64,000 nt of DNA from Bacteroidota bacterium (GCA_016702705.1 JADJDM010000006.1:1-64000), one strand, 5' to 3'; shown: positions 1 through 10,371, counted from the first letter of the stretch. Numbers and translations: made by a program. The notes: generated by a model not told the origin, from the letters alone.

Positions 1-1
1 C

Positions 2-1627
2 AGCAATGCTTGTAGAGATACATTTACGCAAACAATTGTAATTAATCCAAAACCAACAGCCAACTTTAGTATATCGCAAAGTGTAGGTTGTCCGCAGTTT
101 AGTGCAGCCTTTACAAACAACTCATCGGGTAATACATTTAATACTTGGAATTTTGGTGATGGCACTGCAACAACAAATGCATTTGCTCCCACACATTTGT
201 TTGATAATACTTCCACTTCACAATCTGTAATAAACAATGTTAAGCTGGTTGTAGAAAATATTTACGGTTGTAAGGACAGTATTACATTACCTGTAACTGT
301 TTACCCAATGATCGTTGCTAGTTTTGATGCGGATACTCCAATTTGTTCTCCTGTTAATATTCAATTCTATAATTTTTCGCAAGGAGCTGCAAATTACAAT
401 TGGGATTTAGGCGATGGAACATTTTCAACACAAACAACACCTTCACATATCTATAACAATCCAGGCCCTGGAACTACACATTCAACTGTTGTACTAACAG
501 CAACTTCAGCAAATGGTTGTGTAGATACTTACACTCACACTTATGCAATTTTCCCTACGCCTTTGGTTAATTTTACAGCTTCACCACAATTACAATTCTA
601 TCCATCTACTACAGTAGCCTTAAATAATACAACTCCAAATGCCAGCTCGTTTAATAGCGATTGGAGTTTTGGTGATGGGCAAACAACAAGCACAACATTT
701 CCACCAAGCCACACTTATTCCACTTGGGGCGATTATATAATTAAATTAGTAATGAGCAGCGCTTTTTGTAGTGATAGTTTAATGGATACCATTAGAATTG
801 TTGCGCCAATACCTGTTGCAAACTTTAAAGGTACAAAAGAAGGTTGTCGTGCTTTAACTGTAAACTTTGAAAGTCAATCTCAATACGAAAATTTCTACAC
901 TTGGAAATTTGGAGATGGAAATACATCTAACTTACAAAATCCGACTCATACTTATTTTACTGCCGGCGTTTACGATGTAACACTTATTGTAAGTGGAGAT
1001 GGCGGTAGCGATACCATTGTTGGAATTGATAGTGTTACCGTATTTGATTTACCACAAGCAGCATTTATTGCAAATCCAACAACAGCAAATGCAACAGTTG
1101 ACCCAGTGTTTATAACCAACATAAGTCAAAGTCCGGATGCTACCGCTTTAACTTACATTTATGATTTTGGTGATGGCACGGCATTGGAAACAGGAAGTGC
1201 GCCAAGTCATATTTATACCGAAGCAGGCGAATATGAAATAACATTATTCCTAACCAATTCAAATGGTTGTAGAGACACTTTTAGTTTTACACCACTTATT
1301 AAAGTAGAAGAAAAAAGTAGTTTTGAAGTTCCTAACGCATTCTCACCTAATCCAAACGGACCAAACGAATCAGGTATCTACGACCCATTCTCAACTAACA
1401 ATGATATTTTCCATCCTGTTGTAAGAGGAGTTAAAAATTATGAGTTAAGTATTTACAGCAGATGGGGAGAATTACTATTTGAATCAAAAGATACTAAAAT
1501 TGGCTGGGACGGTTATTACAAAGGAAAATTATGTACACAAGATGTATATATATGGAAAATTAAAGCGACAACAGTTGATGATAAGAATTTAAATGAAGCA
1601 GGTGACCTTTTATTATTAAGACCTTAA
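2..1627 (+). CDS. PKD-repeat surface protein with T9SS type B tail, 5' end outside window
   Basis: The reading frame is open from base 2, so the true start lies upstream; about 541 codons are visible. It has a series of PKD-type Ig folds of about 80-90 residues, each marked by a W/Y-x-FGDG motif and a following SHxY/THxY strand (for example FGDGNTS and FGDGTAL). The last ~90 residues match the gliding-motility-associated C-terminal domain (VPNAFSPNPNGPNE, then a Y-x-L-x-I-Y-x-R-W-G-E segment and a DGYYKGK turn). That domain is the type B sorting signal for the type IX secretion system, so the protein is probably exported and kept on the surface as an adhesin-like protein. One base separates it from the next gene, which suggests one transcript with the PD40 and PorP/SprF genes. 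The ligand is unknown. Confidence 0.9.
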   Translation, partial: SNACRDTFTQTIVINPKPTANFSISQSVGCPQFSAAFTNNSSGNTFNTWNFGDGTATTNAFAPTHLFDNTSTSQSVINNVKLVVENIYGCKDSITLPVTVYPMIVASFDADTPICSPVNIQFYNFSQGAANYNWDLGDGTFSTQTTPSHIYNNPGPGTTHSTVVLTATSANGCVDTYTHTYAIFPTPLVNFTASPQLQFYPSTTVALNNTTPNASSFNSDWSFGDGQTTSTTFPPSHTYSTWGDYIIKLVMSSAFCSDSLMDTIRIVAPIPVANFKGTKEGCRALTVNFESQSQYENFYTWKFGDGNTSNLQNPTHTYFTAGVYDVTLIVSGDGGSDTIVGIDSVTVFDLPQAAFIANPTTANATVDPVFITNISQSPDATALTYIYDFGDGTALETGSAPSHIYTEAGEYEITLFLTNSNGCRDTFSFTPLIKVEEKSSFEVPNAFSPNPNGPNESGIYDPFSTNNDIFHPVVRGVKNYELSIYSRWGELLFESKDTKIGWDGYYKGKLCTQDVYIWKIKATTVDDKNLNEAGDLLLLRP

Positions 1628-1628
1628 C

Positions 1629-3209
1629 ATGAAAAAAAATATTCTACTAATAATTGTTTTAACCTTTAGTTTTTTGAACTTTAAAGCTCAAGATGCTAAA
1701 GCTGTAAAGAAAACAATTAAAGAGGCAAATGAATTGTTTGAAATGGACGATTTCAAAAACGCTGAAATGAAATATTTGGCTGTTTGGAAATTTGATTCAA
1801 CCAACACCGAACTAAATTTAAATTTAGCTATTTGTAAATACAAATTAAGAGAACTTCCTGATTCGGTTTTGTATTATCTGAAAAAAGCAGATAAAAGCAC
1901 TAATCCAGAAGCACAGTTTTATGAAGGAAAGCTATTTCATTTAACCCACCAATTTACAAGTGCAATCGAACATTTTGAACAATATAAACAACATCCTGCG
2001 GATAAAAGAGAAGTTAATGATTTAGATATTGATCGACTCATTTCCATCTCAAAACGCGCTGAAGATATGATGACGCATCCTCACAAAGCTTCTTTAAAAA
2101 ACATTGGTAACGCAATAAACACGCAGTTTGATGAATATGTGCCATTGGTTTCTACAGATGAGAAAACTATGTATTTTACTTCTCGTCGACCAGGTGGTAT
2201 TGGAAATAAAAAAGATGCTTGGGGAAAATATTTTGAGGATGTATATTGCTCCGAAGTTAAAAACGGAATGTGGCAGGCTCCAAAAAACATTGGAGAACCA
2301 ATAAATTCAGAAACACACGATGCTTGCGTTGCTGTATCAGCAGATTTACAGCAAATGATTGTTTATAGAACAAGCCCTGATGGTTTAACGGGGCATTTAT
2401 TTCACTCAGAAGCTACTTTAAACGGTTGGGGAGAAATGGTGAAATTTGGAGAGGAAATTAATTCTGAGTCTCGTGAGTTTTCGGCAACATTTAATTTAGA
2501 AAATAACGTTATTTATTTTTCGAGTGACAGACCAGGAGGTTATGGAGGTAGAGATTTATACAGAGTAGTAAAACTTCCAAACGGAAAATGGAGTAAACCA
2601 TGGAATTTAGGTCCGCAAATAAATACTGCGCAAGATGAAGACGCTCCTTTTTTGCATGTTGATGGAAAATCACTTTACTTTAGTTCAAAAGGACATGAAA
2701 CAATGGGGGAATACGATGTATTCGAAACAAAAATAACGAGTGATGGTAAGTTCACTAAACCTGAAAATTTAGGTTATCCAATTAATACAGTTGGCGACGA
2801 TATTTTCTTTGTGCTTAGTCCTGATGGTAAACATGGTTATTATTCTTCATTAAATGAGCATCCAACTGAAGTTGGATACGAAAGCGAAGATATTTACTTT
2901 ATTGATATGAGATATAGTGAATCGGATTTGAAAGTGAGAAAAGGATCTGTTTCAACTGAAGAATTAAATGCTCCAGTTGGAACAAAAGTTACTTTGATTA
3001 ACACAGAAACAAATAAAGTAGAAGGTGTTTTTAGTCCGTCAAATGCAACGGGTAAGTTTGTTTTTGCAATCAATCCATTTTACAGCTACAAACTTATGAT
3101 TGATGCCAAGGGTTATGAATCAACCATTCTTGAATTAATTCCTATGATTGAAGACAATATGGATGAAGAAGAAATTGAAGATATAAAAATAGTACTAAAG
3201 AAAAAGTGA
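1629..3209 (+). CDS. TPR/PD40 beta-propeller protein of T9SS cluster
   Basis: 526 residues with an N-terminal signal peptide ending near FKAQDAKA. Residues ~25-130 look like TPR helices. Residues ~155-430 contain WD40-like PD40 (TolB-type) blades with repeated Y-F-x-S-x-R/K-PGG motifs (for example FSSDRPGGYGGRDLY). The last ~90 residues resemble a carboxypeptidase regulatory (beta-sandwich) domain. This is the architecture of PorE/SprE-like periplasmic proteins, but the usual C-terminal OmpA peptidoglycan-binding domain is absent. It lies between a type B cargo gene and a PorP/SprF gene and overlaps the latter by four bases (GTGA), so the three are probably made together. Its role in exporting or anchoring that cargo is inferred from position. 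Confidence 0.82.
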   Translation: MKKNILLIIVLTFSFLNFKAQDAKAVKKTIKEANELFEMDDFKNAEMKYLAVWKFDSTNTELNLNLAICKYKLRELPDSVLYYLKKADKSTNPEAQFYEGKLFHLTHQFTSAIEHFEQYKQHPADKREVNDLDIDRLISISKRAEDMMTHPHKASLKNIGNAINTQFDEYVPLVSTDEKTMYFTSRRPGGIGNKKDAWGKYFEDVYCSEVKNGMWQAPKNIGEPINSETHDACVAVSADLQQMIVYRTSPDGLTGHLFHSEATLNGWGEMVKFGEEINSESREFSATFNLENNVIYFSSDRPGGYGGRDLYRVVKLPNGKWSKPWNLGPQINTAQDEDAPFLHVDGKSLYFSSKGHETMGEYDVFETKITSDGKFTKPENLGYPINTVGDDIFFVLSPDGKHGYYSSLNEHPTEVGYESEDIYFIDMRYSESDLKVRKGSVSTEELNAPVGTKVTLINTETNKVEGVFSPSNATGKFVFAINPFYSYKLMIDAKGYESTILELIPMIEDNMDEEEIEDIKIVLKKK

Positions 3210-4204
3210 TAAAAAAAATTATACATATCCTTCTAATTGTTTTTAGTTTGTGTTTTAAGATACATGCTCAGGACCCTCAATTTACGCAGTTCTATGCAAA
3301 TCCTATTTATCTAAACCCTGCATACACTGGTGTTACCTACGAACATCGTTTTATTGGAAACTATAGAAACCAATGGTTGGGATTAAGTAAAGCTTACCAA
3401 ACATTTAGTGCTTCTTATGATTATAATTTGGCGGATGTTAATAGTGGATTAGGTTTTCAGTTATGGAGAGATGTTGCAGGTAGCTCAAAATTTACAACTA
3501 CTAGTTTTGGTGCTTCTTATGCTTACCATGTTAAACTTGATAAATTTAGAGAACTTAGAGGAGGGATGCAATTTAATTATGTTTCAAAAACAATTGATTA
3601 TTCACGACTTGTATTTAATGATCAGTTAACACCAAATCCATCAACCGTTTCAAAAGATGCGATGTCGATTGCACCGCGTTCTGGATATGTTGATGTAAAT
3701 GCTGGAATACTTTTAAATTCAACCGAATACTGGGCAGGTATTTCTGCTTTACACATTAACTCTCCTAATACAAGTATTGTTGATGGCTCTACCAAATTGC
3801 CTGTAAAATTTTCGGTGCATGGTGGTTATCGTTTTGTGCAAGAGAAAAAAGGAGGTCGACTTTTAAAATACATTTCTCCTGCATTTAATTATCGTCATCA
3901 ACAAAAATACGACCAGTTAGATCTTGGGATTTATTATGTGCATTTTCCTCTTAATTTAGGATTATGGTACCGTGGTTTACCTTTAAAACATTACAAACCA
4001 ACTTACCCAAATAGAGACGCATTATGTTTATTGGTTGGTGTTGATTTAAAAGATTATGACATGCGAATTGGATACAGTTATGACCTTACTTTAAACAGAT
4101 TAGTAAGTAACTCAACAGGTTCGCACGAAATTTCTATTATATACGAAATTGCTAAACGAAGCAAAAAATCAAGAAAAGTATTGATTTCATGCCCTAAGTT
4201 TTAG
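3206..4204 (+). CDS. PorP/SprF family type IX secretion membrane protein
   Basis: 332 residues, starting at a GTG that overlaps the TGA of the previous gene (GTGA), a translational-coupling arrangement. It has a signal peptide (to IHAQDP) and then the family opening DPQFTQFYANPIYLNPAYTG, followed by alternating beta strands typical of an outer-membrane barrel ending in an aromatic-rich strand. PorP/SprF proteins work with cargo that carries the type B C-terminal signal; the adjacent PKD protein is the likely partner. The last 18 bases overlap the 3' end of the convergent recQ gene, so no separate terminator fits between them. Confidence 0.9.
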   Translation: MIKKIIHILLIVFSLCFKIHAQDPQFTQFYANPIYLNPAYTGVTYEHRFIGNYRNQWLGLSKAYQTFSASYDYNLADVNSGLGFQLWRDVAGSSKFTTTSFGASYAYHVKLDKFRELRGGMQFNYVSKTIDYSRLVFNDQLTPNPSTVSKDAMSIAPRSGYVDVNAGILLNSTEYWAGISALHINSPNTSIVDGSTKLPVKFSVHGGYRFVQEKKGGRLLKYISPAFNYRHQQKYDQLDLGIYYVHFPLNLGLWYRGLPLKHYKPTYPNRDALCLLVGVDLKDYDMRIGYSYDLTLNRLVSNSTGSHEISIIYEIAKRSKKSRKVLISCPKF

Positions 4205-6091
4205 GACTTTCTCTTTGTCAATTTCTATTTTATTTTCTTCTATCAATTCGTTAATTGCATCTACAACAATTTCTTTTTCGAAATGATAAAAAACACTCAC
4301 TAAATCATTTAGTTTATATGAGCGCCCATGAAGTACATTTAAAATTTGCAGGTTTATATCTCCAAACTCTTTGTTTCTAGCTTCTCTTTTACTTTTTAAA
4401 CAAACATCGCAATTACCACAATCATTAATATCAGTTTCATCAAAGTAAGCAAGTAACAATCTATTTCTGCAAACGTTTTTTTCTTGCACGTATCTCACAA
4501 CTGCATCCACACGTTCTTTTGCTACTTCTTTTAAATGCTTATAATTTTCGGGTAAAAAAACTAAGTTTTTAGAGTCGATACGATTTGCAGTAAAAACTAT
4601 TTTAGGTAATTGAGATTTTGGAACATACTCAATTACTTCTAATTTATGTAAACGCTTTAATTGCTCTTCCACTTCATCTTTGCCAATAGCCAAACGTTGT
4701 GCTAATTGAAATTCATTAATATATGCATGTTGCTCAAACAAACCTCCATAATTACGAAGTAGCGCTTTCAAAAGTTTTTCGAATTTGGGCGACCTAACTT
4801 CAAAATTATACAAATCGTCCTTGTTCATTAGCATCATTACTTTTGATGGCTCAAATGAATTATCCTGAAAAGAAAAATATCCTTCCTTTTCTAAAAATCG
4901 AACAGCATTAAAAACAGTAAAAGGTTTTAATTGATAGTTATTACAAATTGCATCTAAATCAAAATCAAATGCCATTCCTAATCCAGCACCTGATGCTACT
5001 TGATAATAATTTGCAATTGCTTGGTAGGCTTGTTTTATCTCGTCAAAACTAGGAAATGAATTCTCTAAATTCTCTAAAAATTGAGTTGCATCATTTTCTT
5101 GAAACAATAAAGCAGCATAAGCAACTTTCCCATCTCTTCCTCCTCTACCCGCTTCCTGAAAATACGCTTCTAAACTATCAGGCAAGTCTAAATGAACAAC
5201 AAAACGAACATCGGGTTTATCTATTCCCATTCCAAATGCATTGGTTGATACAATGATTCGGGTTTTATTATTTATCCAATCGCCTTGTTTTTTTTGTCGT
5301 TCATCTGCCGTTAAACCTGCATGATAAAAATCCGACTGAAAACCATGTTGCGTAAGTAGCTGGGCAATTTCAAAAGTCTTTCTTCTGTTTCTTACATATA
5401 CAATTCCTGTCCCTTTTACTTTGTTGCAAATCGAAAATAATCTTCCAATTTTATCTTCTTCGTATTGTACTATGTAATGAATGTTTTTTCGTTCAAAGCT
5501 CGATTTAAAAACATTCAACTTTTTAAACAAGAGTTTTTCTTGAATGTCATTAATTACTTTATTGGTTGCACTTGCAGTTAATGCAATTATTGGCACATTA
5601 GGAACATAATCACGCAACTTCGCGATTTTTAAATAGCTGGGACGAAAATCATAACCCCATTGCGAAACACAATGCGCTTCATCAACAGCAATCATGCTGA
5701 TATTCAAATCGTGCAAGTTTTTTAGAAACACCTCAGTTTCTAATCGTTCGGGTGAGAGGTACAAAAACTTAAAATTACCGTTTATACAATTTGAAAAAGC
5801 AACACGTATTTCATGCCAACTCATAGAGGATGAAATGGCCATGGCTTTAATACCTTTTTTTTGCAGGTTTTGAACCTGATCATTCATCAATGCAATTAAT
5901 GGCGAAATAACCAAACACAAGCCATCCTTAGCCATTGCCGGCACTTGAAAACATATAGATTTTCCACCACCAGTAGGCAATAAAGCCAAGGTATCCTTGT
6001 TTTCGAGCACAGAATTAATGATGCCTTCCTGCCCAGGACGAAAAGCCTTATGTCCCCAATATTTCTCTAATATCTGATGAATTGTTACCAT
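4187..6091 (-). CDS. recQ: ATP-dependent DNA helicase RecQ
   Basis: 634 residues, a 3'-5' superfamily 2 helicase acting in recombination and repair. Seen in order: the RecQ motif 0 region (YWGHKAFRPGQ, residues 11-21), Walker A TGGGKS (40-45), DEAH box (137-140), the aromatic-rich loop around SQWGYDFRPSY, helicase motifs V and VI (GMGIDKPDVRFVVH and QEAGRGGRDG), and a zinc site with cysteines in CRNRLLLAYF and CGNCDVC near residues 520-545. A winged-helix segment follows. I see no clear HRDC domain at the C terminus, which differs from the E. coli enzyme. A TAATTTTG promoter-like box sits 13 bases upstream. Confidence 0.96.
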   Translation of the reverse strand: MVTIHQILEKYWGHKAFRPGQEGIINSVLENKDTLALLPTGGGKSICFQVPAMAKDGLCLVISPLIALMNDQVQNLQKKGIKAMAISSSMSWHEIRVAFSNCINGNFKFLYLSPERLETEVFLKNLHDLNISMIAVDEAHCVSQWGYDFRPSYLKIAKLRDYVPNVPIIALTASATNKVINDIQEKLLFKKLNVFKSSFERKNIHYIVQYEEDKIGRLFSICNKVKGTGIVYVRNRRKTFEIAQLLTQHGFQSDFYHAGLTADERQKKQGDWINNKTRIIVSTNAFGMGIDKPDVRFVVHLDLPDSLEAYFQEAGRGGRDGKVAYAALLFQENDATQFLENLENSFPSFDEIKQAYQAIANYYQVASGAGLGMAFDFDLDAICNNYQLKPFTVFNAVRFLEKEGYFSFQDNSFEPSKVMMLMNKDDLYNFEVRSPKFEKLLKALLRNYGGLFEQHAYINEFQLAQRLAIGKDEVEEQLKRLHKLEVIEYVPKSQLPKIVFTANRIDSKNLVFLPENYKHLKEVAKERVDAVVRYVQEKNVCRNRLLLAYFDETDINDCGNCDVCLKSKREARNKEFGDINLQILNVLHGRSYKLNDLVSVFYHFEKEIVVDAINELIEENKIEIDKEKVLKLRA

Positions 6092-6104
6092 TTGTGTAGT
6101 AGCT

Positions 6105-6112
6105 CAAAATTA
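6105..6112 (-). promoter_or_regulatory. Promoter -7-like box for recQ
   Basis: On the minus strand the sequence reads TAATTTTG, matching the Bacteroidota -7 consensus TAnnTTTG, and ends 13 bases before the recQ ATG. I could not identify a convincing -33 TTG element. It lies back to back with a plus-strand box at 6127-6134. Confidence 0.45.
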
Positions 6113-6126
6113 TGAAAATAATTGGT

Positions 6127-6134
6127 TAAATTTG
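6127..6134 (+). promoter_or_regulatory. Promoter -7-like box for the LVIVD-repeat gene
   Basis: TAAATTTG matches TAnnTTTG and lies 73 bases before the ATG at 6208, which would leave a leader of about 65 bases. The -33 element is not clear. Confidence 0.4.
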
Positions 6135-6207
6135 GGGAATCACTTGCAAATATACATTGGGTCTAATTCGCAATTAATTTTTCAAGTGGTGCTAGAACCT
6201 AAAACCT

Positions 6208-7800
6208 ATGAAGAATTATTTTTTATTACTTTTTGTGATACTATTTTCTGTATCCAAAAGCCAAAACGTTAATGTAGTACATCGCTCTAATTTGCCCTAT
6301 TCGGGAGGAAGAGAATGCGCCAATATTTGTGGATATGTTGATAGCACCGGAAAAGAGTACGCCTTAGTTGGTGTTGAAACAGGAATGTCGATTGTGGATG
6401 TTAGCGACCCTGATAACCCTTTTGAAGTAATTGCTTTGCCATGGGTTCCTGGCCCTAATCAAATTTGGAAAGAAATAAAAGTGTATCAACATTATGCATA
6501 CGTTACTTCTGAAGCTGGCGGTGGAGTTCAAATTGCAGATTTACGACATTTGCCTGCTGTTAATGTTCCTTATCAACATTGGGAACCTAACTTACCTGGC
6601 GGAACTTTAGCGACGATTCACGCACTTCACATAGATACTACAAAAGGTAATTTATATTTATATGGAACAAACATTGGAAACGGTGGAGCAATTTGTTGCA
6701 GCCTAGCTGATCCTCGGAATCCAGTTTACCTTGGTAGTTATGATATAAAATATGTTCATGATGGTTACGTAGATAACGACACATTGTATGCTGGCGAAAT
6801 TTTAGATGGTACTTGTACCATTGTTGATTTTACTAATAAAACAAATCCTACTGTGCTTACCACTTTTGCTACACCACTTAATTTTACTCATAACACATGG
6901 CCTAGCGCAGGAAAAAGATATTTATTTACCACCGACGAAAAAAGTAATTCCGCTCTAACTTCTTATGATATAAGTGATTTAGGAAATATTGTTGAATTAG
7001 ATCAAATTCAATCGAATCCAGGCAGTAACTCCATTGTTCACAACACACATATAACAAGCGATACATTCGCTGTTACATCTTGGTATAAAGATGGTTTTAC
7101 TATTGTAGATGTAAAACGTCCGCACAACATGATACAAGTAGGAAATTACGATACGTATACAGCAGGTGCAGGAAATGGATTTAATGGTGCTTGGGGTGTT
7201 TATCCATATTTGCCTTCTCGTACAATTGTAGTTTCAAATATTGAAAACGGATTGCATGTGTTAACACCAACCTATATGCGTGCTTGTTGGTTAGAAGGAA
7301 ACATAAAAGACTCGGTAACACTTGCTAATTTAAATGGTGTAACAATTACAATCATTGGTTTTACAGCAATGAATACAACAACTGCTAATGGAGGTAATTT
7401 TGCAACAGGAACTGTTACAGCAGGAACTTACAATGTTCAATTATCTAAAACTGGTTACCAAACTTTAGTTGTAAATAACGTACAGTTAAGCAATGGTGTA
7501 CTTTCTATTTTAAACCGCAAACTATTACCTAATGGTGTTGGTATTAATAACTATGCAAATAATCAAACGAGTTTAATCATTAAAAACAATCCATTTATTG
7601 ATGAATTAGGAATTGCATATGCATTAAAAAACGATGAATTAAATGCCATATTAACCGTTACAGATAACCTTGGAAAAGTAGTTGAAACTTACGTTTTTAA
7701 TGAGAACTCAGGCGAAATAAGTATTGGAAAACAATTACGTCCAGGGATTTATTTTGTAAGCCTCAACAAACAATATCCAATTAAAGTGATTAAATATTAA
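6208..7800 (+). CDS. Choice-of-anchor B family secreted protein, LVIVD repeats, T9SS type A tail
   Basis: 530 residues with a signal peptide ending near SVSKSQNV. Residues ~30-365 hold LVIVD-type beta-propeller repeats (MSIVDVSDPDNPFEV, CTIVDFTNKTNPTV, FTIVDVKRPHNMIQ). A short carboxypeptidase-regulatory-like sandwich follows (~370-440). The last ~75 residues form a type A T9SS sorting domain ending in a G-x-Y-F-V-x-L and K-V-I-K-Y pattern. Family members are extracellular proteins found in Bacteroidota and other aquatic bacteria; their substrates are unknown. The gene stands alone, divergent from recQ, with its own promoter-like box. Confidence 0.88.
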   Translation: MKNYFLLLFVILFSVSKSQNVNVVHRSNLPYSGGRECANICGYVDSTGKEYALVGVETGMSIVDVSDPDNPFEVIALPWVPGPNQIWKEIKVYQHYAYVTSEAGGGVQIADLRHLPAVNVPYQHWEPNLPGGTLATIHALHIDTTKGNLYLYGTNIGNGGAICCSLADPRNPVYLGSYDIKYVHDGYVDNDTLYAGEILDGTCTIVDFTNKTNPTVLTTFATPLNFTHNTWPSAGKRYLFTTDEKSNSALTSYDISDLGNIVELDQIQSNPGSNSIVHNTHITSDTFAVTSWYKDGFTIVDVKRPHNMIQVGNYDTYTAGAGNGFNGAWGVYPYLPSRTIVVSNIENGLHVLTPTYMRACWLEGNIKDSVTLANLNGVTITIIGFTAMNTTTANGGNFATGTVTAGTYNVQLSKTGYQTLVVNNVQLSNGVLSILNRKLLPNGVGINNYANNQTSLIIKNNPFIDELGIAYALKNDELNAILTVTDNLGKVVETYVFNENSGEISIGKQLRPGIYFVSLNKQYPIKVIKY

Positions 7801-7847
7801 ATTATTGTTTTACTCTGATTTTAGCCGCTTGCTTTGAAGTAATTTGT

Positions 7848-7855
7848 TAATTTTG
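7848..7855 (+). promoter_or_regulatory. Promoter -7-like box for mgtE
   Basis: TAATTTTG fits TAnnTTTG and ends 13 bases before the mgtE ATG, implying a very short leader. No riboswitch-like structure fits in the 68-base gap. Confidence 0.4.
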
Positions 7856-7868
7856 CCCAAATACTTTT

Positions 7869-9224
7869 ATGCAATTCGAATTAACCACCGATTATTTAGA
7901 CACCTTACGCTCAGCCATTGAGGATCGTAATGATGTATATTTAAACGAACAGTTAAACGAGCATTATGCGGCAGATATAGCAGAGATTTTTGATAAATTA
8001 AGTTTTGAAGAGGCAAAATATCTTTACGACTTAATGCCCGAAGAAAGTACTGCCGATGTACTTTTGGAATTAGATGAAGATATGCGTGAGCAATTACTCG
8101 CTTCTTTATCTACCAAAGAAATTGCAGAGCAGTTGGATAACATGGATTCGGATGATGCCGCCGATGTTATCAATGAATTACCCGAAGAAATTCAAGACGA
8201 AGTACTTTCACAGTTAGAGGATATTGAACAAGCAAGCGATATTGCCGACCTTTTAAATTATGAAGAAGGAACAGCAGGTTCACTAATGGCAAAAGAATTG
8301 GTAAGTGTTTATGCACATGAAACCGTTTCTGCTTGTATTGAGGAAATTAGACAGCAAACAGACAATGTTGATGTAATGTATGCTGTTTATGTTGTTGACG
8401 AAAAGGAACGATTAATAGGAATGCTTTCCTTAAAAAAATTAGTTATTTCTCCTCCTTCTGCTTTAATACAAGATATTTTTGATTCTGAAATTATTTCTGT
8501 AAAAACACATACCGATACTGGTGAAATATCCGATATCATGCGTAAGTACGATTTGGTTGTACTACCCGTTGTTGATACCTTTGGAAGATTAGTTGGAAGA
8601 ATTACTATTGATGACGTTGTTGATGTTATTAGAGAAGAAGCAGAAAAAGATATCCAACGTATGTCGGGTATCTCGGATGATGTTGATTCTTCAGATAAAA
8701 TATGGAGATTATCTAGAGCTCGTATACCGTGGTTATTAGTTGGTATGTGCGGTGGAATTATTGGCTCGCGTATTATTAGTAGTTACGAAGGACAAATACA
8801 AATTCATCCTGAAATGGCATTTTTTATTCCGCTAATCGGGGCAATGGGCGGAAATGTGGGTGTGCAATCATCTGCCATTATTGTGCAAGGATTAGCAAAC
8901 AATACATTAAAGGATGAAAAGCTTGTGCCAAAACTAATGAAAGAATTAGGTGTAGGTTTAATAAACGGACTCATTTGTTCATCACTTATTTTTGGATACA
9001 ACATTTTAATTAGCGATAGTTTTCAGCTTGCATCAGTGGTAAGTATTGCGCTTATTACAGTGATTTTGTTTGCTTCCTTTTTAGGAACATTTGTGCCGCT
9101 TACCTTATATCGCTTTAAAATAAACCCAGCATTAGCAACGGGTCCATTTGTTACCACATTAAATGATATTTTAGGCATTACCATTTATTTTTTAGTAGGG
9201 CGCATGCTTTACAATGCTGTTTAA
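7869..9224 (+). CDS. mgtE: Magnesium transporter MgtE
   Basis: 451 residues, the usual family length. The N-terminal half is the acidic MgtE_N superhelix (residues ~20-125, rich in D/E), followed by two CBS domains (~130-250) that sense cytosolic magnesium. Five membrane helices follow from ~residue 285, with the pore signature GAMGGNVGVQSSAI near 315-330 and the conserved N-D-I-L-G motif (TTLNDILGITIYF) in the last helices. The protein would act in the inner membrane as a gated Mg2+ channel. One CGGGGCA heptamer lies within the gene at 8837. Confidence 0.96.
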   Translation: MQFELTTDYLDTLRSAIEDRNDVYLNEQLNEHYAADIAEIFDKLSFEEAKYLYDLMPEESTADVLLELDEDMREQLLASLSTKEIAEQLDNMDSDDAADVINELPEEIQDEVLSQLEDIEQASDIADLLNYEEGTAGSLMAKELVSVYAHETVSACIEEIRQQTDNVDVMYAVYVVDEKERLIGMLSLKKLVISPPSALIQDIFDSEIISVKTHTDTGEISDIMRKYDLVVLPVVDTFGRLVGRITIDDVVDVIREEAEKDIQRMSGISDDVDSSDKIWRLSRARIPWLLVGMCGGIIGSRIISSYEGQIQIHPEMAFFIPLIGAMGGNVGVQSSAIIVQGLANNTLKDEKLVPKLMKELGVGLINGLICSSLIFGYNILISDSFQLASVVSIALITVILFASFLGTFVPLTLYRFKINPALATGPFVTTLNDILGITIYFLVGRMLYNAV

Positions 9225-9242
9225 ATTATAAATCTCTTTTTC

Positions 9243-10354
9243 ATGAAACCAAAATTAAAACGCTTTGTTTTTTTAAGTGCACTCATTACAATCGTTCTAA
9301 GCTCTTGTCAATTTGGCCGTTTTGTATTTTACAACTTTGCCGACATTAAAGATTATAAAGTTTTTCCAAAACGAGATTTAAAAGCTTCCACTACTCCATT
9401 CACTTTTTTACTGCAACAAAACCAAAATTTCCTAAGACATTTGTAAAAGCAAATAAAGAAGAAATTGATTTTGAAAAAATGTTGGAAGGCAGTAAAACTG
9501 TTGCTTTCCTTATTATCCAAAACGATAGCATTCACTTTGAAAAATATTACAAAGGTTATGATGATGCATCCATTGTTCCTTCTTTCTCTATGTCAAAATC
9601 AATCACATCAGCGCTTATTGGTTGTGCCATTGATGATGGTTTAATTAAATCGGTAGATGAGCCCATTACCAATTACATTCCCGAAATGAAGAAGAATGGT
9701 TTTGATAAAGTAAGCATTAAACACGTTTTACAAATGACCTCGGGTTTAAAATTTAACGAAGGTTATTTTAATCCTTTTGGGCACGTGGCAGCATTTTATT
9801 ATGGCAGGCACTTAGAAAAACAATGTGGCAAACTAAAACTTAAAAAAGAACCTGGCACCGAGTTCGAATACAAAAGCGGAAACACACAATTGCTTGGTTT
9901 AATTTTAGCACGCGCTTTAAAAACTAAAACAGTAACACAGTACTTGCAAGAAAAAATTTGGACTCCACTTAACATGGAATACGATGCAAGCTGGAGCATT
10001 GATAAAAAGAAAAACGGATTAGAAAAAACCTTTTGCTGCATCAACGCACGTGCCCGCGACTTTGCAAAGTTTGGTCGCTTGTATTTAAACAAAGGTAATT
10101 GGAATGGCCAACAACTTATTTCAAAAGACTGGGTAGCAAACTCTACAAAAATCGATACAACAGCTGGCAGCGCAGCGTATTATCAATACCAATGGTGGAT
10201 TCCATCTCGCAGTGGCGATTTTATGGCAATTGGTATTTTAGGACAATACGTTTACGTAAACCCAGCAAAAAATTTAATTATTGTGCGCCTTGGCAAAAAA
10301 GAAGGTGGCGTGAATTGGTGGAGTACTATGACTAAGATTGCGGGGTATTATTAG
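9243..10354 (+). CDS. Class C beta-lactamase-like serine hydrolase lipoprotein (one-base frameshift)
   Basis: Read as one gene of about 370 residues after adding one T in the T6 run at 9404-9409. The first frame (9243-9446) encodes a lipoprotein signal with the lipobox LSSC. The second frame is open from upstream of that run and runs to 10354. The hydrolase part has the serine motif SMSK (in PSFSMSKSITSALIG), the Y-x-N-type motif YKSGNTQ, and the family landmark LLQMTSGL-like HVLQMTSGL. Such proteins are periplasmic esterases or penicillin-recognising enzymes; the substrate is not known. Sequence on both sides of the break is well preserved, so an assembly error is more likely than a dead gene. 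Confidence 0.82.
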
Positions 10355-10371
10355 TGATTTATTCGATACAA

